Shown one piece after another: positions 16,082 through 25,283 of a stretch of 64,000 bases of DNA. The position numbers and the translations under genes were made by a program. The notes under the pieces were generated by a model that was not told the DNA's origin, did not search any database, and saw nothing but the letters and a program-made list of their open reading frames with translations. Source of the DNA: Blastococcus sp. TBT05-19 (GTDB lineage Bacteria > Actinomycetota > Actinomycetes > Mycobacteriales > Geodermatophilaceae); the NCBI RefSeq assembly GCF_003319095.1, contig NZ_QOHI01000004.1, positions 310,001 to 374,000 of the forward strand. The letters are read 5' to 3'. The first letter of the stretch is position 1. Each line of letters starts with the position of its first letter.

Positions 16082-16760
16082 AGGCTTCCTGCCCGCCGCG
16101 CACGCGATCGGCTGGACGGTCGCGGCCGCGCCGTTCGTCGCGCACGGCGCCCGTGCCGTGGTCAGGGAGGTGCGCGAGAACCCCGAGTCCACCCTGCTGC
16201 TCGGGGCGGCCGGCGCCTTCACCTTCGTGCTGAGCGCCATCAAGCTGCCCAGCGTCACCGGCAGCTCGAGCCACCCGACCGGCACCGGACCCGGGGCGAT
16301 CCTCTTCCGGCCACCGGTGATGGCGCTGCTCGGCACCGTCGTGCTGCTGTTCCAGGCGCTGCTGCTCGCGCACGGCGGGCTGACCACGCTGGGGGCCAAC
16401 GCGTTCGCCTTCGCCGTCGTGGGGCCGTGGGCCGGGTACGCCGCCTACCGGCTGGTCCGCGCCGCCGGTGCCGGCCTCCTGCCCGCCGTCTTCGCGGGCG
16501 TCGCGCTGGCCGACCTGGCCACGTACGGAACGACGTCGCTGCAGCTGGCGCTCGCGTTCCCCGACGCCTCCACCGGGCTGGCCGGCGCGCTGGTGAAGTT
16601 CCTCGGCGTCTTCGCCCTCACCCAGGTGCCCCTGGCCATCGGCGAGGGCCTGCTCGGGGTGCTGCTGTTCCGCGTGCTGACCGTCAACGCCCGGCCCGAG
16701 CTCGAACGGCTCGGGATCCTGCGTCCCGAACCCGCTGCCACCCCCGGAGGTGCCGCGTGA
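16068..16760 (+). CDS. cbiM: cobalt ECF transporter substrate-binding subunit CbiM
   Basis: CbiM is the membrane S-component that captures Co2+ for the CbiMNQO energy-coupling factor transporter. The 230-residue protein begins with MHIAEGFLP, whose N-terminal amine and histidine form part of the metal site in known CbiM/NikM proteins. About six hydrophobic segments follow, along with the [14 protein letters not shown] motif and a late [17 protein letters not shown] segment. The GTG start lies within the end of cobB, and its stop overlaps cbiN. Co-location with B12 synthesis under a cobalamin riboswitch supports cobalt rather than nickel as substrate. Confidence 0.93.
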   Translation: MHIAEGFLPAAHAIGWTVAAAPFVAHGARAVVREVRENPESTLLLGAAGAFTFVLSAIKLPSVTGSSSHPTGTGPGAILFRPPVMALLGTVVLLFQALLLAHGGLTTLGANAFAFAVVGPWAGYAAYRLVRAAGAGLLPAVFAGVALADLATYGTTSLQLALAFPDASTGLAGALVKFLGVFALTQVPLAIGEGLLGVLLFRVLTVNARPELERLGILRPEPAATPGGAA

Positions 16761-17062
16761 GCCGCCGCACGCTGGTCACCGGCCTGCTCGTCCTCGCCGT
16801 GATCGCGCTCTTCGCCGTCCCGCTGCTGGTGGACGGCGGGACGTCGGAGTACGGCGGCACCGACGCCGCCGTCACCGAGCAGCTCGAGGCCGACGGGTAC
16901 ACCCCGTGGTTCGACTCCCTGTTCAGCCCGGCCGGCGAGGTCGAGTCCGGTCTGTTCGCGCTCCAGGCCGCGCTCGGCGCGGGCGTGCTCGGCTACGTGC
17001 TCGGCCGGTTGCACGGGCGCCGTCGCGCAGCGGCGAGCGCCCCGGGACGCGACCCGCGGTGA
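16757..17062 (+). CDS. cbiN: cobalt transporter accessory subunit CbiN
   Basis: CbiN is a small two-helix membrane protein that associates with CbiM and is needed for cobalt loading. This 101-residue version has one hydrophobic helix near residues 5-25 and a second near 63-85. Between them lies an extracytoplasmic loop with the family-like sequence [20 protein letters not shown]. The C-terminal tail is arginine-rich. It starts at a GTG overlapping the cbiM stop and ends overlapping cbiQ. Identification rests on the helix-loop-helix pattern plus position between cbiM and cbiQ. Confidence 0.88.
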   Translation: MSRRTLVTGLLVLAVIALFAVPLLVDGGTSEYGGTDAAVTEQLEADGYTPWFDSLFSPAGEVESGLFALQAALGAGVLGYVLGRLHGRRRAAASAPGRDPR

Positions 17063-17793
17063 GCCTCGCCGTCGACGACGCCGCCTGGGCCAGCGCCTGG
17101 CGCGGGCGCGCGCCCGGCGACAAGGTCCTCCTCTGCGGCGGGCTGGTCGGGTGCGCGCTGCTGCTGCCGGCCTGGCCGGGCAGCGTCCTGGTCGTGCTCG
17201 CCGTGGTGGGGCTGGCGCTGGGCCCGGCCCGCGTGCCGGCCCGCACCTTCGCTCGTGCCATCCGCTGGCCGCTGGCGTTCATCGCGGTCGGGGCGATCAC
17301 GTCGGTCGTCGCCGTCTCGACCGACGGCATCGGCTGGGCGCCCGACGCGGTCGAGCGCGGCGGATCGCTGGTCGGCCACGCGCTCGCCGGGTCCGCCGCC
17401 GTGCTGCTGCTGGCCACCACGACCCCGGTCTCGGACCTGCTGCCGGCCCTGCGCCGGGCTCGGGTGCCGGCGGCCGTCGTGGAGGTGGCATCGCTGGTCT
17501 ACCGGCTGCTCTTCGTGCTGCTGGACAGCCTGCGCACCATCCGGGAGGCGCAGGCCGCGCGCATGGGCCACTCCTCGCTGCGCCGCTCCTACCGCTCCTC
17601 GGGGGTGCTCGCCGCCGCCGTCCTGACCCGCTCGTGGGACCGGGCCCGCCGCCTGCAAGAGGGGCTGGCCTGCCGCGGGTTCGACGGCGGTCTGCGGGTG
17701 CTGCCCGAGGTCCTGCCGTCCTCCCGGATCTTCCAGGCCGCCTCGGTCGCGGGGCTGGGCGCGCTCGTCGCCACGTCGGTGCTGGTCCGGTGA
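17059..17793 (+). CDS. cbiQ: cobalt ECF transporter transmembrane subunit CbiQ
   Basis: CbiQ is the T-component that couples the CbiO ATPase to the substrate-binding subunit. The 244-residue protein has four to six hydrophobic segments and the cytoplasmic coupling helices typical of the family, including [16 protein letters not shown] and [10 protein letters not shown] segments carrying the Ala-Arg-Gly type signature (LACRGFDGG here). The GTG start overlaps the cbiN stop and the 3' end overlaps cbiO. It acts in the plasma membrane with its three neighbours. Confidence 0.9.
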   Translation: MSLAVDDAAWASAWRGRAPGDKVLLCGGLVGCALLLPAWPGSVLVVLAVVGLALGPARVPARTFARAIRWPLAFIAVGAITSVVAVSTDGIGWAPDAVERGGSLVGHALAGSAAVLLLATTTPVSDLLPALRRARVPAAVVEVASLVYRLLFVLLDSLRTIREAQAARMGHSSLRRSYRSSGVLAAAVLTRSWDRARRLQEGLACRGFDGGLRVLPEVLPSSRIFQAASVAGLGALVATSVLVR

Positions 17794-18635
17794 GCCACCG
17801 CGACCTGACCGCCACCGGTCTGGTGGCCGGCTACGAGCGCGGCCGGCCGGTCCTCGACGGCGCCTCGCTCCGAGTGCCCGCCGGACGCCGGCTGGCCGTG
17901 CTCGGGGCGAACGGGTCGGGGAAGACGACGCTGCTGCGCTGCCTGTCCGGCGCGCTGGAGCCGTTCGGCGGCGAGGTCACCGTCGACGGGGTCGGGCTGG
18001 CGCACTCGCGCCGCGCGCTCCGGGCGCACCGCCAGGAGGTGCAGCTGGTGCTGCAGGACCCCGACGACCAGCTGTTCAGCGCCTCGGTCGCCCAGGACGT
18101 CTCCTTCGGCCCGCTCAACCTCGGGCTGGATGAGGCCGCCGTGCGCGCCCGCGTCGCCGAGGCCCTCGAGCTGCTCGCCGTCGGCCACCTGGCCGGCCGG
18201 CCCACGCACCGGCTGTCCTACGGCGAGCGCAAGCGGGTGGCGATCGCCGGGGCCGTGGCCATGCGCCCCTGCGTCCTGCTGCTGGACGAGCCGACGGCGG
18301 GCCTCGACCCGTCCGCGGTGGCCGACACCCTCGCCGCGCTGGCCCGGCTCCAGGCCGCCGACTCGACGGTGGTGATGAGCACCCACGACGTCGACCTCGC
18401 GCTGGCGTGGGCCGACGAGGTGGCCGTGGTGGCCGGCGGGACCGTGGTGCAGGGCGAGCCGGCCGCGCTGCTCGCCGACGACGCCCTGCTCCGTGCCGCC
18501 CGCCTCGCCCGCCCCTGGGCGCTGGAGGTCGGGGCCCGGCTGCGGGCGCTGGGGCTGCTCGGGGACGGCCCGCTCCCCCGCGACGCGGCCCGGCTGCTGG
18601 CCGCGCTGCCGGACCGCCCGGGGGTGCCCACGTGA
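17790..18635 (+). CDS. cbiO: cobalt ECF transporter ATPase CbiO
   Basis: CbiO powers cobalt import. The 281-residue ABC ATPase has Walker [10 protein letters not shown] (about residues 36-44), a Q-loop [12 protein letters not shown], the signature [13 protein letters not shown], Walker [13 protein letters not shown] and an H-loop STHD. A C-terminal extension of about 60 residues ends in a helical region seen in ECF ATPases. Only one ATPase gene is present, so it presumably forms a homodimer. It overlaps cbiQ and the CobE-CysG fusion by four bases each. Confidence 0.93.
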   Translation: MSHRDLTATGLVAGYERGRPVLDGASLRVPAGRRLAVLGANGSGKTTLLRCLSGALEPFGGEVTVDGVGLAHSRRALRAHRQEVQLVLQDPDDQLFSASVAQDVSFGPLNLGLDEAAVRARVAEALELLAVGHLAGRPTHRLSYGERKRVAIAGAVAMRPCVLLLDEPTAGLDPSAVADTLAALARLQAADSTVVMSTHDVDLALAWADEVAVVAGGTVVQGEPAALLADDALLRAARLARPWALEVGARLRALGLLGDGPLPRDAARLLAALPDRPGVPT

Positions 18636-20221
18636 GGACCGTCGGGATCGGGCTGGCCTCGGGGGTGAGCGCCGAGGAGGTGCTCGCCGCGGTGGACGCC
18701 GTGCTGCCCGACCCCCGCGCCCCCGTACGGCTGGCCACGCTGGACACCCGGGCCGGCGAGCCGGGGCTCGTCGCCGCCGCCGCCCGGCGCGGCTGGGCCC
18801 TGACCGGGCACCCCGCTTCTCGCCTGGCCCGCGTCGCCGTCCCCACCCCCTCGGCCGGGGTCGCGGCGCGGGTGGGCACCCCGTCGGTCGCCGAGGCGGC
18901 CGCCCTGGTCGAGGGCGGGTCGCTCCTGGTTCCCAAGACGGTGCACGGCCGGGTGACCGTCGCCCTGGCCGTCCCTCCCCCGCACCCACTCGTCCCTGGA
19001 GGACCGCTGACCCCCCGCACCGCTCCCGCTGTCCTCCAGCCGACCGGCCTGCGCCTGGCCGGCCGCGCGGTCGTCGTCGTCGGCGGCGGCACCCGGGCGC
19101 ACCGCGCGGTCGCCGGGCTGCAGGACGCGGCCGCGGTCGTCACCGTGGTCGCCCCGGAGGTGACCCCGGCGCTGGAGGCGCTGGCGACGGCCGGCGCGCT
19201 CACCTGGCACCCGCGGCACTACGGGCCCGGCGACCTGCGCGGCGCCTGGTTCGCCGTGGCCGCGTCCGGGGACCCCGCGGTCGACGCCGCCGTCGCGCGC
19301 GAGGCCGAGCGGGAGCGGGTGTTCTGCGCCTCCGACGACCCCGCCGCCGGCGCCGTGCTCCCCGCCACCGGACGGATCGGCGACCTCGTCGTCGCCGTGC
19401 ACGACGCCGGCTCGGCGGAGCGGGCCACCGACGTGCGCGACGCGGTGCTCGCGGCGATGACCGACGGGCTGCTGCCGGTCGCGGCTCCGACGACCGCCCG
19501 CGGCACCGTGGTGCTGGTCGGTGGCGGGCCAGGCGACCCGGGGCTGATCACCGTGCGCGGCCGCCAGGCCCTCGCCCACGCCGAAGTCGTCGTCGCCGAC
19601 CACCTCGCCCCGCAGTCGCTGCTCGCCTCGCTGCCCCCCGAGGTCGAGGTCATCGACGCCTCCAAGCTCCCCCGCGGCCGCTCCATGGCCCAGGAGCAGA
19701 TCAACGACCTCCTGGTCACCCACGCCCGGGCCGGCCGCCGCGTCGTCCGCCTCAAGGGCGGCGACCCCTTCGTCTACGGCCGCGGCATGGAGGAGCTCCA
19801 GGCCTGCGCGGCAGCCGGCATCCCCGTCGAGGTCGTCCCCGGCATCACCAGCGCCATCGCCGTCCCCGCCCTCGCCGGCATCCCGGTCACCCACCGCGGC
19901 CTCACCCACGAGTTCGTCGTCGTCTCCGGCCACCTGCCCCCCGGCCACCCCCAGTCCCTGGTCGGCTGGACCGCCCTGGCCCGGCTCCGCGGCACCATCG
20001 TCGTCCTCATGGGCGTCGACACCGCACCCGCCATCGCCGCCACCCTCGTCGAGCACGGCCGCGCACCCGAGACACCGGTCGCCATCGTCAGCGACGGCTC
20101 CACCCCCACCCAGCGCACCGTGCGGACCACGCTGGCCGACCTGCCCCGCACGATCGCCGAGACCGCCGTCCGCCCACCCGCCGTCTGGGTCGTCGGCGAG
20201 GTCGTCTCCCTGGCGACGTGA
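18632..20221 (+). CDS. CobE/CbiG_C - siroheme-synthase-type fusion (precorrin-2 dehydrogenase-like plus uroporphyrinogen-III C-methyltransferase)
   Basis: One uninterrupted 529-codon frame carries three units. Residues 1-120 are a CobE/CbiG C-terminal-like domain ([20 protein letters not shown]-like [21 protein letters not shown]). Residues about 140-285 form a Met8/CysG-type Rossmann domain ([15 protein letters not shown]). Residues about 290-529 are a SUMT domain ([38 protein letters not shown]) that makes precorrin-2 from uroporphyrinogen III. No stop separates the units. A GGAGGA at 18998-19003 precedes an in-frame CTG at 19007, so the CysG part could also be made separately. The gene closes the riboswitch operon, feeding precorrin-2 into it. 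The SUMT call is firm; the extent of the fusion protein is less so. Confidence 0.85.
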   Translation: MRTVGIGLASGVSAEEVLAAVDAVLPDPRAPVRLATLDTRAGEPGLVAAAARRGWALTGHPASRLARVAVPTPSAGVAARVGTPSVAEAAALVEGGSLLVPKTVHGRVTVALAVPPPHPLVPGGPLTPRTAPAVLQPTGLRLAGRAVVVVGGGTRAHRAVAGLQDAAAVVTVVAPEVTPALEALATAGALTWHPRHYGPGDLRGAWFAVAASGDPAVDAAVAREAERERVFCASDDPAAGAVLPATGRIGDLVVAVHDAGSAERATDVRDAVLAAMTDGLLPVAAPTTARGTVVLVGGGPGDPGLITVRGRQALAHAEVVVADHLAPQSLLASLPPEVEVIDASKLPRGRSMAQEQINDLLVTHARAGRRVVRLKGGDPFVYGRGMEELQACAAAGIPVEVVPGITSAIAVPALAGIPVTHRGLTHEFVVVSGHLPPGHPQSLVGWTALARLRGTIVVLMGVDTAPAIAATLVEHGRAPETPVAIVSDGSTPTQRTVRTTLADLPRTIAETAVRPPAVWVVGEVVSLAT

Positions 20222-20227
20222 TGGGAC

Positions 20228-20282
20228 GGCCCCTTCGCGGGGACCCACCCTGAGCGTGCGAAGGGTGGGGGGCGAAGGGGTC
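20228..20282. terminator. two-part bidirectional hairpin between convergent genes
   Basis: Outer stem 20228-20238/20272-20282 (CCCCTTCGC with GCGAAGGGG) and inner stem 20244-20251/20262-20269 (CCCACCCT with AGGGTGGG) stack around small internal loops. It lies between the ends of the B12 operon and the convergent ABC transporter, and would serve both. Confidence 0.8.
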
Positions 20283-20284
20283 CT

Positions 20285-21121
20285 TCACCGACTGCGGTAG
20301 AGCCTCGTCGTCAGCGGCAGGAACACCGCGGCGAGACCGGCGGCGACCAGCAGCGACACGACGATCGCTCCGACGTCGGGAGTGCCGTCCATCAGCGAGC
20401 GGCACGCCGTCGCGAGGATCGAGATCAGGTTGACGTCGACGAACGCCTGCAGCGGCCCGGGCAGCGTCGCCGGGTCGACGAAGACGTTGGACAGGAACGT
20501 GAGCGGGAAGATGCCGGTGAAGCCCGCGTTCATCACCGCGTTCGGGCTGCGCAGCAGCAGGCCCAGCACGGAGAACACCCACGACAGCCCGAACGAGAAG
20601 ACGACGACCAGCGCCAGGGCCGCCACCGCGCCCGCCACGCCCGCGTCGGGCCGGTAGCCCAGCAGCACCCCGACGACGATGATCACCGTGCCCGCGATGA
20701 CGTAGCGGACGCTGTCGCCGAGCAGGGAGCCCAGCAGCGGCGCCGGCCGCCAGATCGGCAGCGAGCGGAACCGGTCGACCACGCCCTTGGTCAGGTCGGT
20801 GTTCAGCGAGACGCCGGCGTACACGGTGGTGAACAGCACCGACATGACCAGCAGCCCCGGGAGCGTGTAGTCCAGGTAGGCGCTGGTGGAGCCGGCGATC
20901 GCCCCGCCGAACAGGTACGTGAACATCAGCAGGAACATCACCGGCGTGAGCGTCACGTCCATGAGCTGCTCGGGCACGTGCTTGACCTTGAGCATCCCCC
21001 GCCAGCCGAACGTGAGTGCCGTGGAGAGCGGCCCGGGCCGGGGCGGCCGCGCGGTCGAGGCGATCGCCCGCCGGACGGCGGCGGTGTCGGCGGCGTCGGG
21101 GGCCGTGGTGGCTGCGCTCAT
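20285..21121 (-). CDS. ABC-2 type (DrrB-like) transporter permease
   Basis: This 278-residue membrane protein has about six hydrophobic segments arranged as in ABC-2/daunorubicin-resistance permeases. Typical stretches are [29 protein letters not shown] (an amphipathic coupling segment) and [23 protein letters not shown]. It starts at 21121, overlapping the ATPase gene stop by four bases, so the pair forms one exporter. Substrates of this class are usually hydrophobic drugs or lipids; the substrate here is unknown. The gene ends at a large shared terminator. Confidence 0.87.
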   Translation of the reverse strand: MSAATTAPDAADTAAVRRAIASTARPPRPGPLSTALTFGWRGMLKVKHVPEQLMDVTLTPVMFLLMFTYLFGGAIAGSTSAYLDYTLPGLLVMSVLFTTVYAGVSLNTDLTKGVVDRFRSLPIWRPAPLLGSLLGDSVRYVIAGTVIIVVGVLLGYRPDAGVAGAVAALALVVVFSFGLSWVFSVLGLLLRSPNAVMNAGFTGIFPLTFLSNVFVDPATLPGPLQAFVDVNLISILATACRSLMDGTPDVGAIVVSLLVAAGLAAVFLPLTTRLYRSR

Positions 21122-22104
21122 GACGGCTGCTCCTCGAGGGTGGCGGCGGGCGGGGGCACCTCGGCGGCGTGGCCGGTGAGCGCCAGGAAGACCTCGTCGA
21201 GGCTGGGCTGGTCGAGGGCGAACTCGGCGATGCCGATGCCCGTCCGGGCGAGCTCGCCCACCCCGGTCGCGGCGCGGGCGGAGTCCGGGCACTGCGCGGT
21301 CAGGCCGGCCGGGTCGGCCTCCAGGGTCACCGGTCCGACGGCCCGTTCCAGCAGGGCCGCAGCCTCCGGGCGCCGCTCCGCGTCGAGCAGCCGCACCCGC
21401 AGACCGCCGCTCCCGACCGAGGCCTTGAGCTGGGCCGGCGTGCCCTCGGCGATCACCGTGCCGCGGTCGATGACCGCGATGCCGTCGGCCAGCTGGTCGG
21501 CCTCCTCCAGGTACTGCGTGCAGAGCAGGATCGTCGTCCCCTCCGCCACCAGCGCCCGGGCGATCTCCCACACGTGGTTGCGCGACCGCGGGTCCAGGCC
21601 GGTGGTCGGCTCGTCGAGGAACATCAGCCGCGGGGTGACGACGATGCTGGCGGCGATGTCGAGGCGGCGTCGCATGCCGCCGGAGTAGTGCTTGACCAGC
21701 TTGCCCGCCGCGGCGGCGATGCCGAACGCCTCGAGCAGCTCGTCCGCCCGGGCGCGGGCGCCGGCGCGGCTCAGCCCGAGCAGGCGGCCGAGCAGCACGA
21801 GGTTCTCCCGCCCGGTGAGCTCCTCGTCCACCGAGGCCAGCTGCCCGGTCAGGCTGACCTGCGCCCGGACCGCGTCGGCCTCGGTGACGACGTCGTGACC
21901 GAGCACCCGGGCGCTGCCGGCGTCCGGCCGGATGAGCGTGGCCAGCATCCGGATCGTCGTCGTCTTCCCCGCCCCGTTGGGTCCGAGGACGCCGTAGACG
22001 ACGCCGGGAGGCACGGCGAGGTCGATGCCGGCGACGGCGGTGGTGTCCCCGTAGGTCTTGACCAGACCCGTCGCCTCGATGGCCAGCGGAGCGTGCAGCG
22101 TCAT
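21118..22104 (-). CDS. DrrA-type ABC transporter ATP-binding protein
   Basis: This 328-residue ATPase has Walker [10 protein letters not shown] (about residues 40-48), signature [12 protein letters not shown], Walker [13 protein letters not shown] and the [13 protein letters not shown] stretch that marks daunorubicin-resistance (DrrA) proteins. The roughly 90-residue C-terminal tail is the DrrA-type regulatory extension. With the overlapping permease gene downstream it forms a two-gene exporter operon. It diverges from prfC across 279 bases that hold no further gene. Confidence 0.9.
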   Translation of the reverse strand: MTLHAPLAIEATGLVKTYGDTTAVAGIDLAVPPGVVYGVLGPNGAGKTTTIRMLATLIRPDAGSARVLGHDVVTEADAVRAQVSLTGQLASVDEELTGRENLVLLGRLLGLSRAGARARADELLEAFGIAAAAGKLVKHYSGGMRRRLDIAASIVVTPRLMFLDEPTTGLDPRSRNHVWEIARALVAEGTTILLCTQYLEEADQLADGIAVIDRGTVIAEGTPAQLKASVGSGGLRVRLLDAERRPEAAALLERAVGPVTLEADPAGLTAQCPDSARAATGVGELARTGIGIAEFALDQPSLDEVFLALTGHAAEVPPPAATLEEQPS

Positions 22105-22383
22105 GAGGTCCTCGCCCGGGGTGCGGTCGTCGGCGTGTTCTCAGGATCAGACGCACTGTCCTCCGCGAACTGAGCGGTCGCGAGCGACTTTTCCGGCATC
22201 CGGCCGGCGGGTGGCCCGGCGCCTGTAGATTCGGCGTCTCCGGACATCCGCGGGGCCCGCGCCCCGGACGTCCGCGCGCGCACCGGCTCCGGCCGACCGA
22301 CGCCGCGGGCGCGATGTCCCCCGCACCCCGCGCGCGGCCCGCCCGCCCCGTCGCCGCGCGCCCTCGTCCGAGGAGAACTCCCC

Positions 22384-23994
22384 GTGTCCGTCGCCACCTC
22401 CGCCGGTGAGGCCGCCCGCTCCGCGGTCCAGGAGGCCGCCCGGCGGCGCACGTTCGCCGTCATCAGCCACCCCGACGCCGGGAAGTCCACCCTCACCGAG
22501 GCGCTCGCCCTGCACGCCCGGGTGATCGGCCAGGCCGGTGCGGTGCACGGCAAGGCCGGCCGGCGCGGCACGGTCAGCGACTGGATGGAGATGGAGCGCG
22601 ACCGCGGCATCTCGATCACCTCGGCCGCGCTGCAGTTCGGCTACCGCGACGCCGTCGTCAACCTGCTCGACACCCCCGGGCACGCCGACTTCTCCGAGGA
22701 CACCTACCGGGTGCTGACCGCGGTCGACGCCGCGGTGATGCTGGTCGACGCCGCCAAGGGCCTCGAGGCGCAGACGATGAAGCTCTTCGCCGTCTGCAAG
22801 CACCGCGGCATCCCGATCCTGACCGTGATCAACAAGTGGGACCGCCCGGGCAAGGACGCGCTCGAGCTGATGGACGAGATCGCCGAGCGCACCGGCCTGA
22901 CCCCGACCCCGCTCACCTGGCCGGTGGGCATCGCCGGGGACTTCCGCGGCGTGCTCGACCGGCGCACCGGCGACTTCCGCCGCTTCACCCGCACCGCCGG
23001 CGGCGCCACCATCGCCCCCGAGGAGCTGCTGTCGGCGGCCGAGGCGGCGGAGCAGGAGGGCGACGTCTGGCTGCAGGCGCAGGAGGAGGCCGAGCTGCTG
23101 GCCGAGTCCGGCCAGGACCACGACCAGGAGTCGTTCCTCAGCGGGATCAGCACGCCGGTGCTCTTCGCCTCGGCGGTGTCGAACTTCGGCGTCGGTGCGC
23201 TCCTGGACACCCTGGTCGACCTGGCGCCCGCCCCGGCGGGACGGCCGGACGCCGAGGGCGTGGTGCGCGACCTCGCCGCCCCGTTCAGCGCGTTCGTCTT
23301 CAAGGTGCAGTCGGGCATGGACGCCGCGCACCGCGACCGGCTGGCCTACATCCGCATCTGCTCCGGCGTCTTCGAGCGCGGCATGGTGGTCACCCACGGC
23401 CGCACCAAGCGCCCGTTCGCCACGAAGTACGCCCAGCAGGTGTTCGGCCGGGACCGCGAGGTCGTCGACCTCGCCTACCCCGGTGACGTCGTGGGCCTGG
23501 TGAACGCCAACGCCCTCGGCGTGGGCGACAGCCTCTACAGCGAGAAGCCGGTCTCCTACCCCCCGCTGACCACCTTCGCCCCCGAGCACTTCGGGGTCGT
23601 GCGCAGCAAGGACACCGCCAAGCACAAGCAGTTCCGCAAGGGCATCGAGCAGCTGGACTCCGAGGGCGTGGTCCAGGTGCTGCGCTCCGAGCGACGCGGT
23701 GACGGCTCGCCCGTGCTCGCCGTCGTCGGGCCCATGCAGTTCGAGGTGGCGACCCACCGGATGGAGCACGAGTTCAACGCCGCGGTGCACCTCGACCGGC
23801 TGCCCTACAGCATCGCGATGCGCACCGACGCCGACTCGGTGCCGCTGGTCACCGCCTCCGGCGGCACCGAGGTGGTCCAGCGCTCCAACGGCGAGCTGCT
23901 GGCGCTGTTCACCGACAAGTGGGCGCTGCGGATGCTGCAGCAGCGGCACCCCACCATCACCCTCGAGCCGCTGGTGGCCGCGCAGCTGGCCTGA
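22384..23994 (+). CDS. prfC: peptide chain release factor 3 (RF3) GTPase
   Basis: RF3 is a translational GTPase that helps release RF1/RF2 from ribosomes after termination. The 536-residue length fits. Motifs in order are G1 SHPDAGKST, the switch region DRGISITSAALQF, G3 DTPGHADFSEDT and G4 NKWDRPG. The EF-Tu-like domain II and the RF3 C-terminal domain (VVGPMQFEVATHRMEHEF) follow. The GTG at 22384 has GGAG upstream. A TAGATT element at 22226-22231 is a possible promoter, giving a 5' leader of about 145 bases. Its stop region forms a hairpin with the end of the convergent hydrolase. Confidence 0.94.
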   Translation: MSVATSAGEAARSAVQEAARRRTFAVISHPDAGKSTLTEALALHARVIGQAGAVHGKAGRRGTVSDWMEMERDRGISITSAALQFGYRDAVVNLLDTPGHADFSEDTYRVLTAVDAAVMLVDAAKGLEAQTMKLFAVCKHRGIPILTVINKWDRPGKDALELMDEIAERTGLTPTPLTWPVGIAGDFRGVLDRRTGDFRRFTRTAGGATIAPEELLSAAEAAEQEGDVWLQAQEEAELLAESGQDHDQESFLSGISTPVLFASAVSNFGVGALLDTLVDLAPAPAGRPDAEGVVRDLAAPFSAFVFKVQSGMDAAHRDRLAYIRICSGVFERGMVVTHGRTKRPFATKYAQQVFGRDREVVDLAYPGDVVGLVNANALGVGDSLYSEKPVSYPPLTTFAPEHFGVVRSKDTAKHKQFRKGIEQLDSEGVVQVLRSERRGDGSPVLAVVGPMQFEVATHRMEHEFNAAVHLDRLPYSIAMRTDADSVPLVTASGGTEVVQRSNGELLALFTDKWALRMLQQRHPTITLEPLVAAQLA

Positions 23995-24010
23995 CCCGGC
24001 TCAGGCCAGC
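23985..24010. terminator. perfect hairpin built from two convergent gene ends
   Basis: GCTGGCCTGA (23985-23994) and TCAGGCCAGC (24001-24010) pair over ten bases around a six-base loop. Each arm contains the stop codon and last codons of one gene (prfC and the hydrolase), so coding and termination are merged. Confidence 0.65.
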
Positions 24011-24867
24011 AGCGTCCGGTAGATGTCGCGGGCGTGGTCGAAGACGAGGAAGTGCCCCTCGCCGGCCATCCAGTGCGCCGAGCAGTTCGGGAGCATCGTG
24101 CTCAGCACCTGACCGAGCACCAGCGGCACCTGCCAGTCCTGGGTCCCGTGCCAGATGTGCACCCGCTGCCGCACCTCGGCCACCGGGAAGCCCCACGGCC
24201 GGAACAGCAGCGCGCGGTCCTCGGCCAGCGCCGCCGAGCCGTTGCGCATCCCCTCGGTGAAGGTCCTCGCGAGCACCTGCCGGACGACCGGCCGGCCGAT
24301 CACGCGCCGGTCGGCCGGGTTCAGGCGGACCTGCAGGTAGCGCGGGATCAGCTCGGGGCGCAGCGCCAGCGGCGCGAAGGCAGGCCGGAGCACCGACGCC
24401 AGCTGCGCGGGCCGGTGCAGGCCGGCCCGCACGCGCGACGGGATCCAGCGCGGCCACGGCCAGGGGACGTCCGGCGGCGGGGCGCCACCGAGGATCCCGA
24501 CCGCCCGCACCCGGTCGCCGAACTCGTGCGCGCAGGCCAGCGCGTAGGCCGCGCCGCCGGAGAGGCTCAGCGCGGCGAAGCTGTCGACGCCGAGGGAGTC
24601 CAGCAGCTCCTCGACGTCGCCGGGCCAGTCCGCGACCCGGCGGCCGGGGTGCGGGTCGGACCGGCCGAAGCCGGGCCGGTCGGGCACGACGAGGCGCACC
24701 CCCCACCGCCGGTAGTCCTCGGGGTCCTCGACGTGCCGCTCCAGCCGGGAGCTCGGCGAGCCGTGGCAGCCGAGCACCACCTGCCCCTCGGGGTCCCCGT
24801 ACTCCGCGTACGCCAGCGTGCGGCCGTCGCTGAGCCGGACGCTGCCCTCGCGAGGTCCTGGGTGCAT
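24001..24867 (-). CDS. alpha/beta-hydrolase fold protein
   Basis: This 288-residue cytoplasmic hydrolase has an oxyanion HGSPSSR turn, a nucleophile elbow LSLSGGAAYA in place of the usual GxSxG (the serine is within SLSGG), an acid near HGTQDWQVP and a catalytic histidine in GEGHFLVF. These features place it in the alpha/beta-hydrolase superfamily; no substrate can be assigned. It diverges from the DUF1330 gene with 31 bases between starts, leaving room only for overlapping promoters. Confidence 0.78.
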   Translation of the reverse strand: MHPGPREGSVRLSDGRTLAYAEYGDPEGQVVLGCHGSPSSRLERHVEDPEDYRRWGVRLVVPDRPGFGRSDPHPGRRVADWPGDVEELLDSLGVDSFAALSLSGGAAYALACAHEFGDRVRAVGILGGAPPPDVPWPWPRWIPSRVRAGLHRPAQLASVLRPAFAPLALRPELIPRYLQVRLNPADRRVIGRPVVRQVLARTFTEGMRNGSAALAEDRALLFRPWGFPVAEVRQRVHIWHGTQDWQVPLVLGQVLSTMLPNCSAHWMAGEGHFLVFDHARDIYRTLLA

Positions 24868-24885
24868 CCCGCGCCCCTACCCCGT

Positions 24886-24891
24886 TAGCGT
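24886..24891 (+). promoter_or_regulatory. leaderless -10 element TAGCGT
   Basis: TAGCGT fits TANNNT and predicts +1 at about 24898, one base before the ATG at 24899. The surrounding GTTAGCGT is repeated before the small gene at 48135. Confidence 0.45.
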
Positions 24892-24898
24892 GCCGGTC

Positions 24899-25261
24899 AT
24901 GGCTGTCGACCCCCGCGGTGCCGATCTCAAGCGCTACCTCCAGGAGGACCCCGGCGGGCCGGTGGTGATGCTCAACCTCCTGCGCTTCGCCGAGGGCGGG
25001 CGCGAGCTCTACGCGCAGTACGCCGATGCGCTGAGCAGCACCTTCCTCGCGCGGTACGGCGGCGAGGTGCTCTACGCCGGCGACGGCTCGACGTCGCTGG
25101 TCGCCGAGGACGGCCAGGCCTGGGACGCGGTCCTGCTGGTGCGCTACCCCTCGCGGAAGGCCTTCAGCGAGATGGTGGCCGACCCCGAGTACCAGCAGGT
25201 CACCGAGCTGCGCACCCGCGCGCTGTCGGAGGCGGTGCTGCAGGCGACCACCGCCTGGTAG
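24899..25261 (+). CDS. DUF1330-like small protein
   Basis: This 120-residue protein resembles dimeric ferredoxin-fold (DUF1330/EthD-like) proteins. It has a GGPVVMLNLLRF strand, a YGGEVLYAGDG hairpin and a VLLVRYPSRKAFSEMVADPEYQ segment, all typical of this fold. No reaction has been shown for most members. The ATG at 24899 is supported by the leaderless TAGCGT promoter. Its end is 22 bases from the convergent TPP-enzyme gene. Confidence 0.7.
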   Translation: MAVDPRGADLKRYLQEDPGGPVVMLNLLRFAEGGRELYAQYADALSSTFLARYGGEVLYAGDGSTSLVAEDGQAWDAVLLVRYPSRKAFSEMVADPEYQQVTELRTRALSEAVLQATTAW

Positions 25262-25283
25262 CTCCGCCCGGTGACGTGCCGGG

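Noticed and set aside
22105-22383. Possible small gene in the gap between the ABC exporter and prfC
   Set aside because: No frame there combines a start, ribosome site and plausible composition; a TAGATT promoter element for prfC is the only feature suggested.
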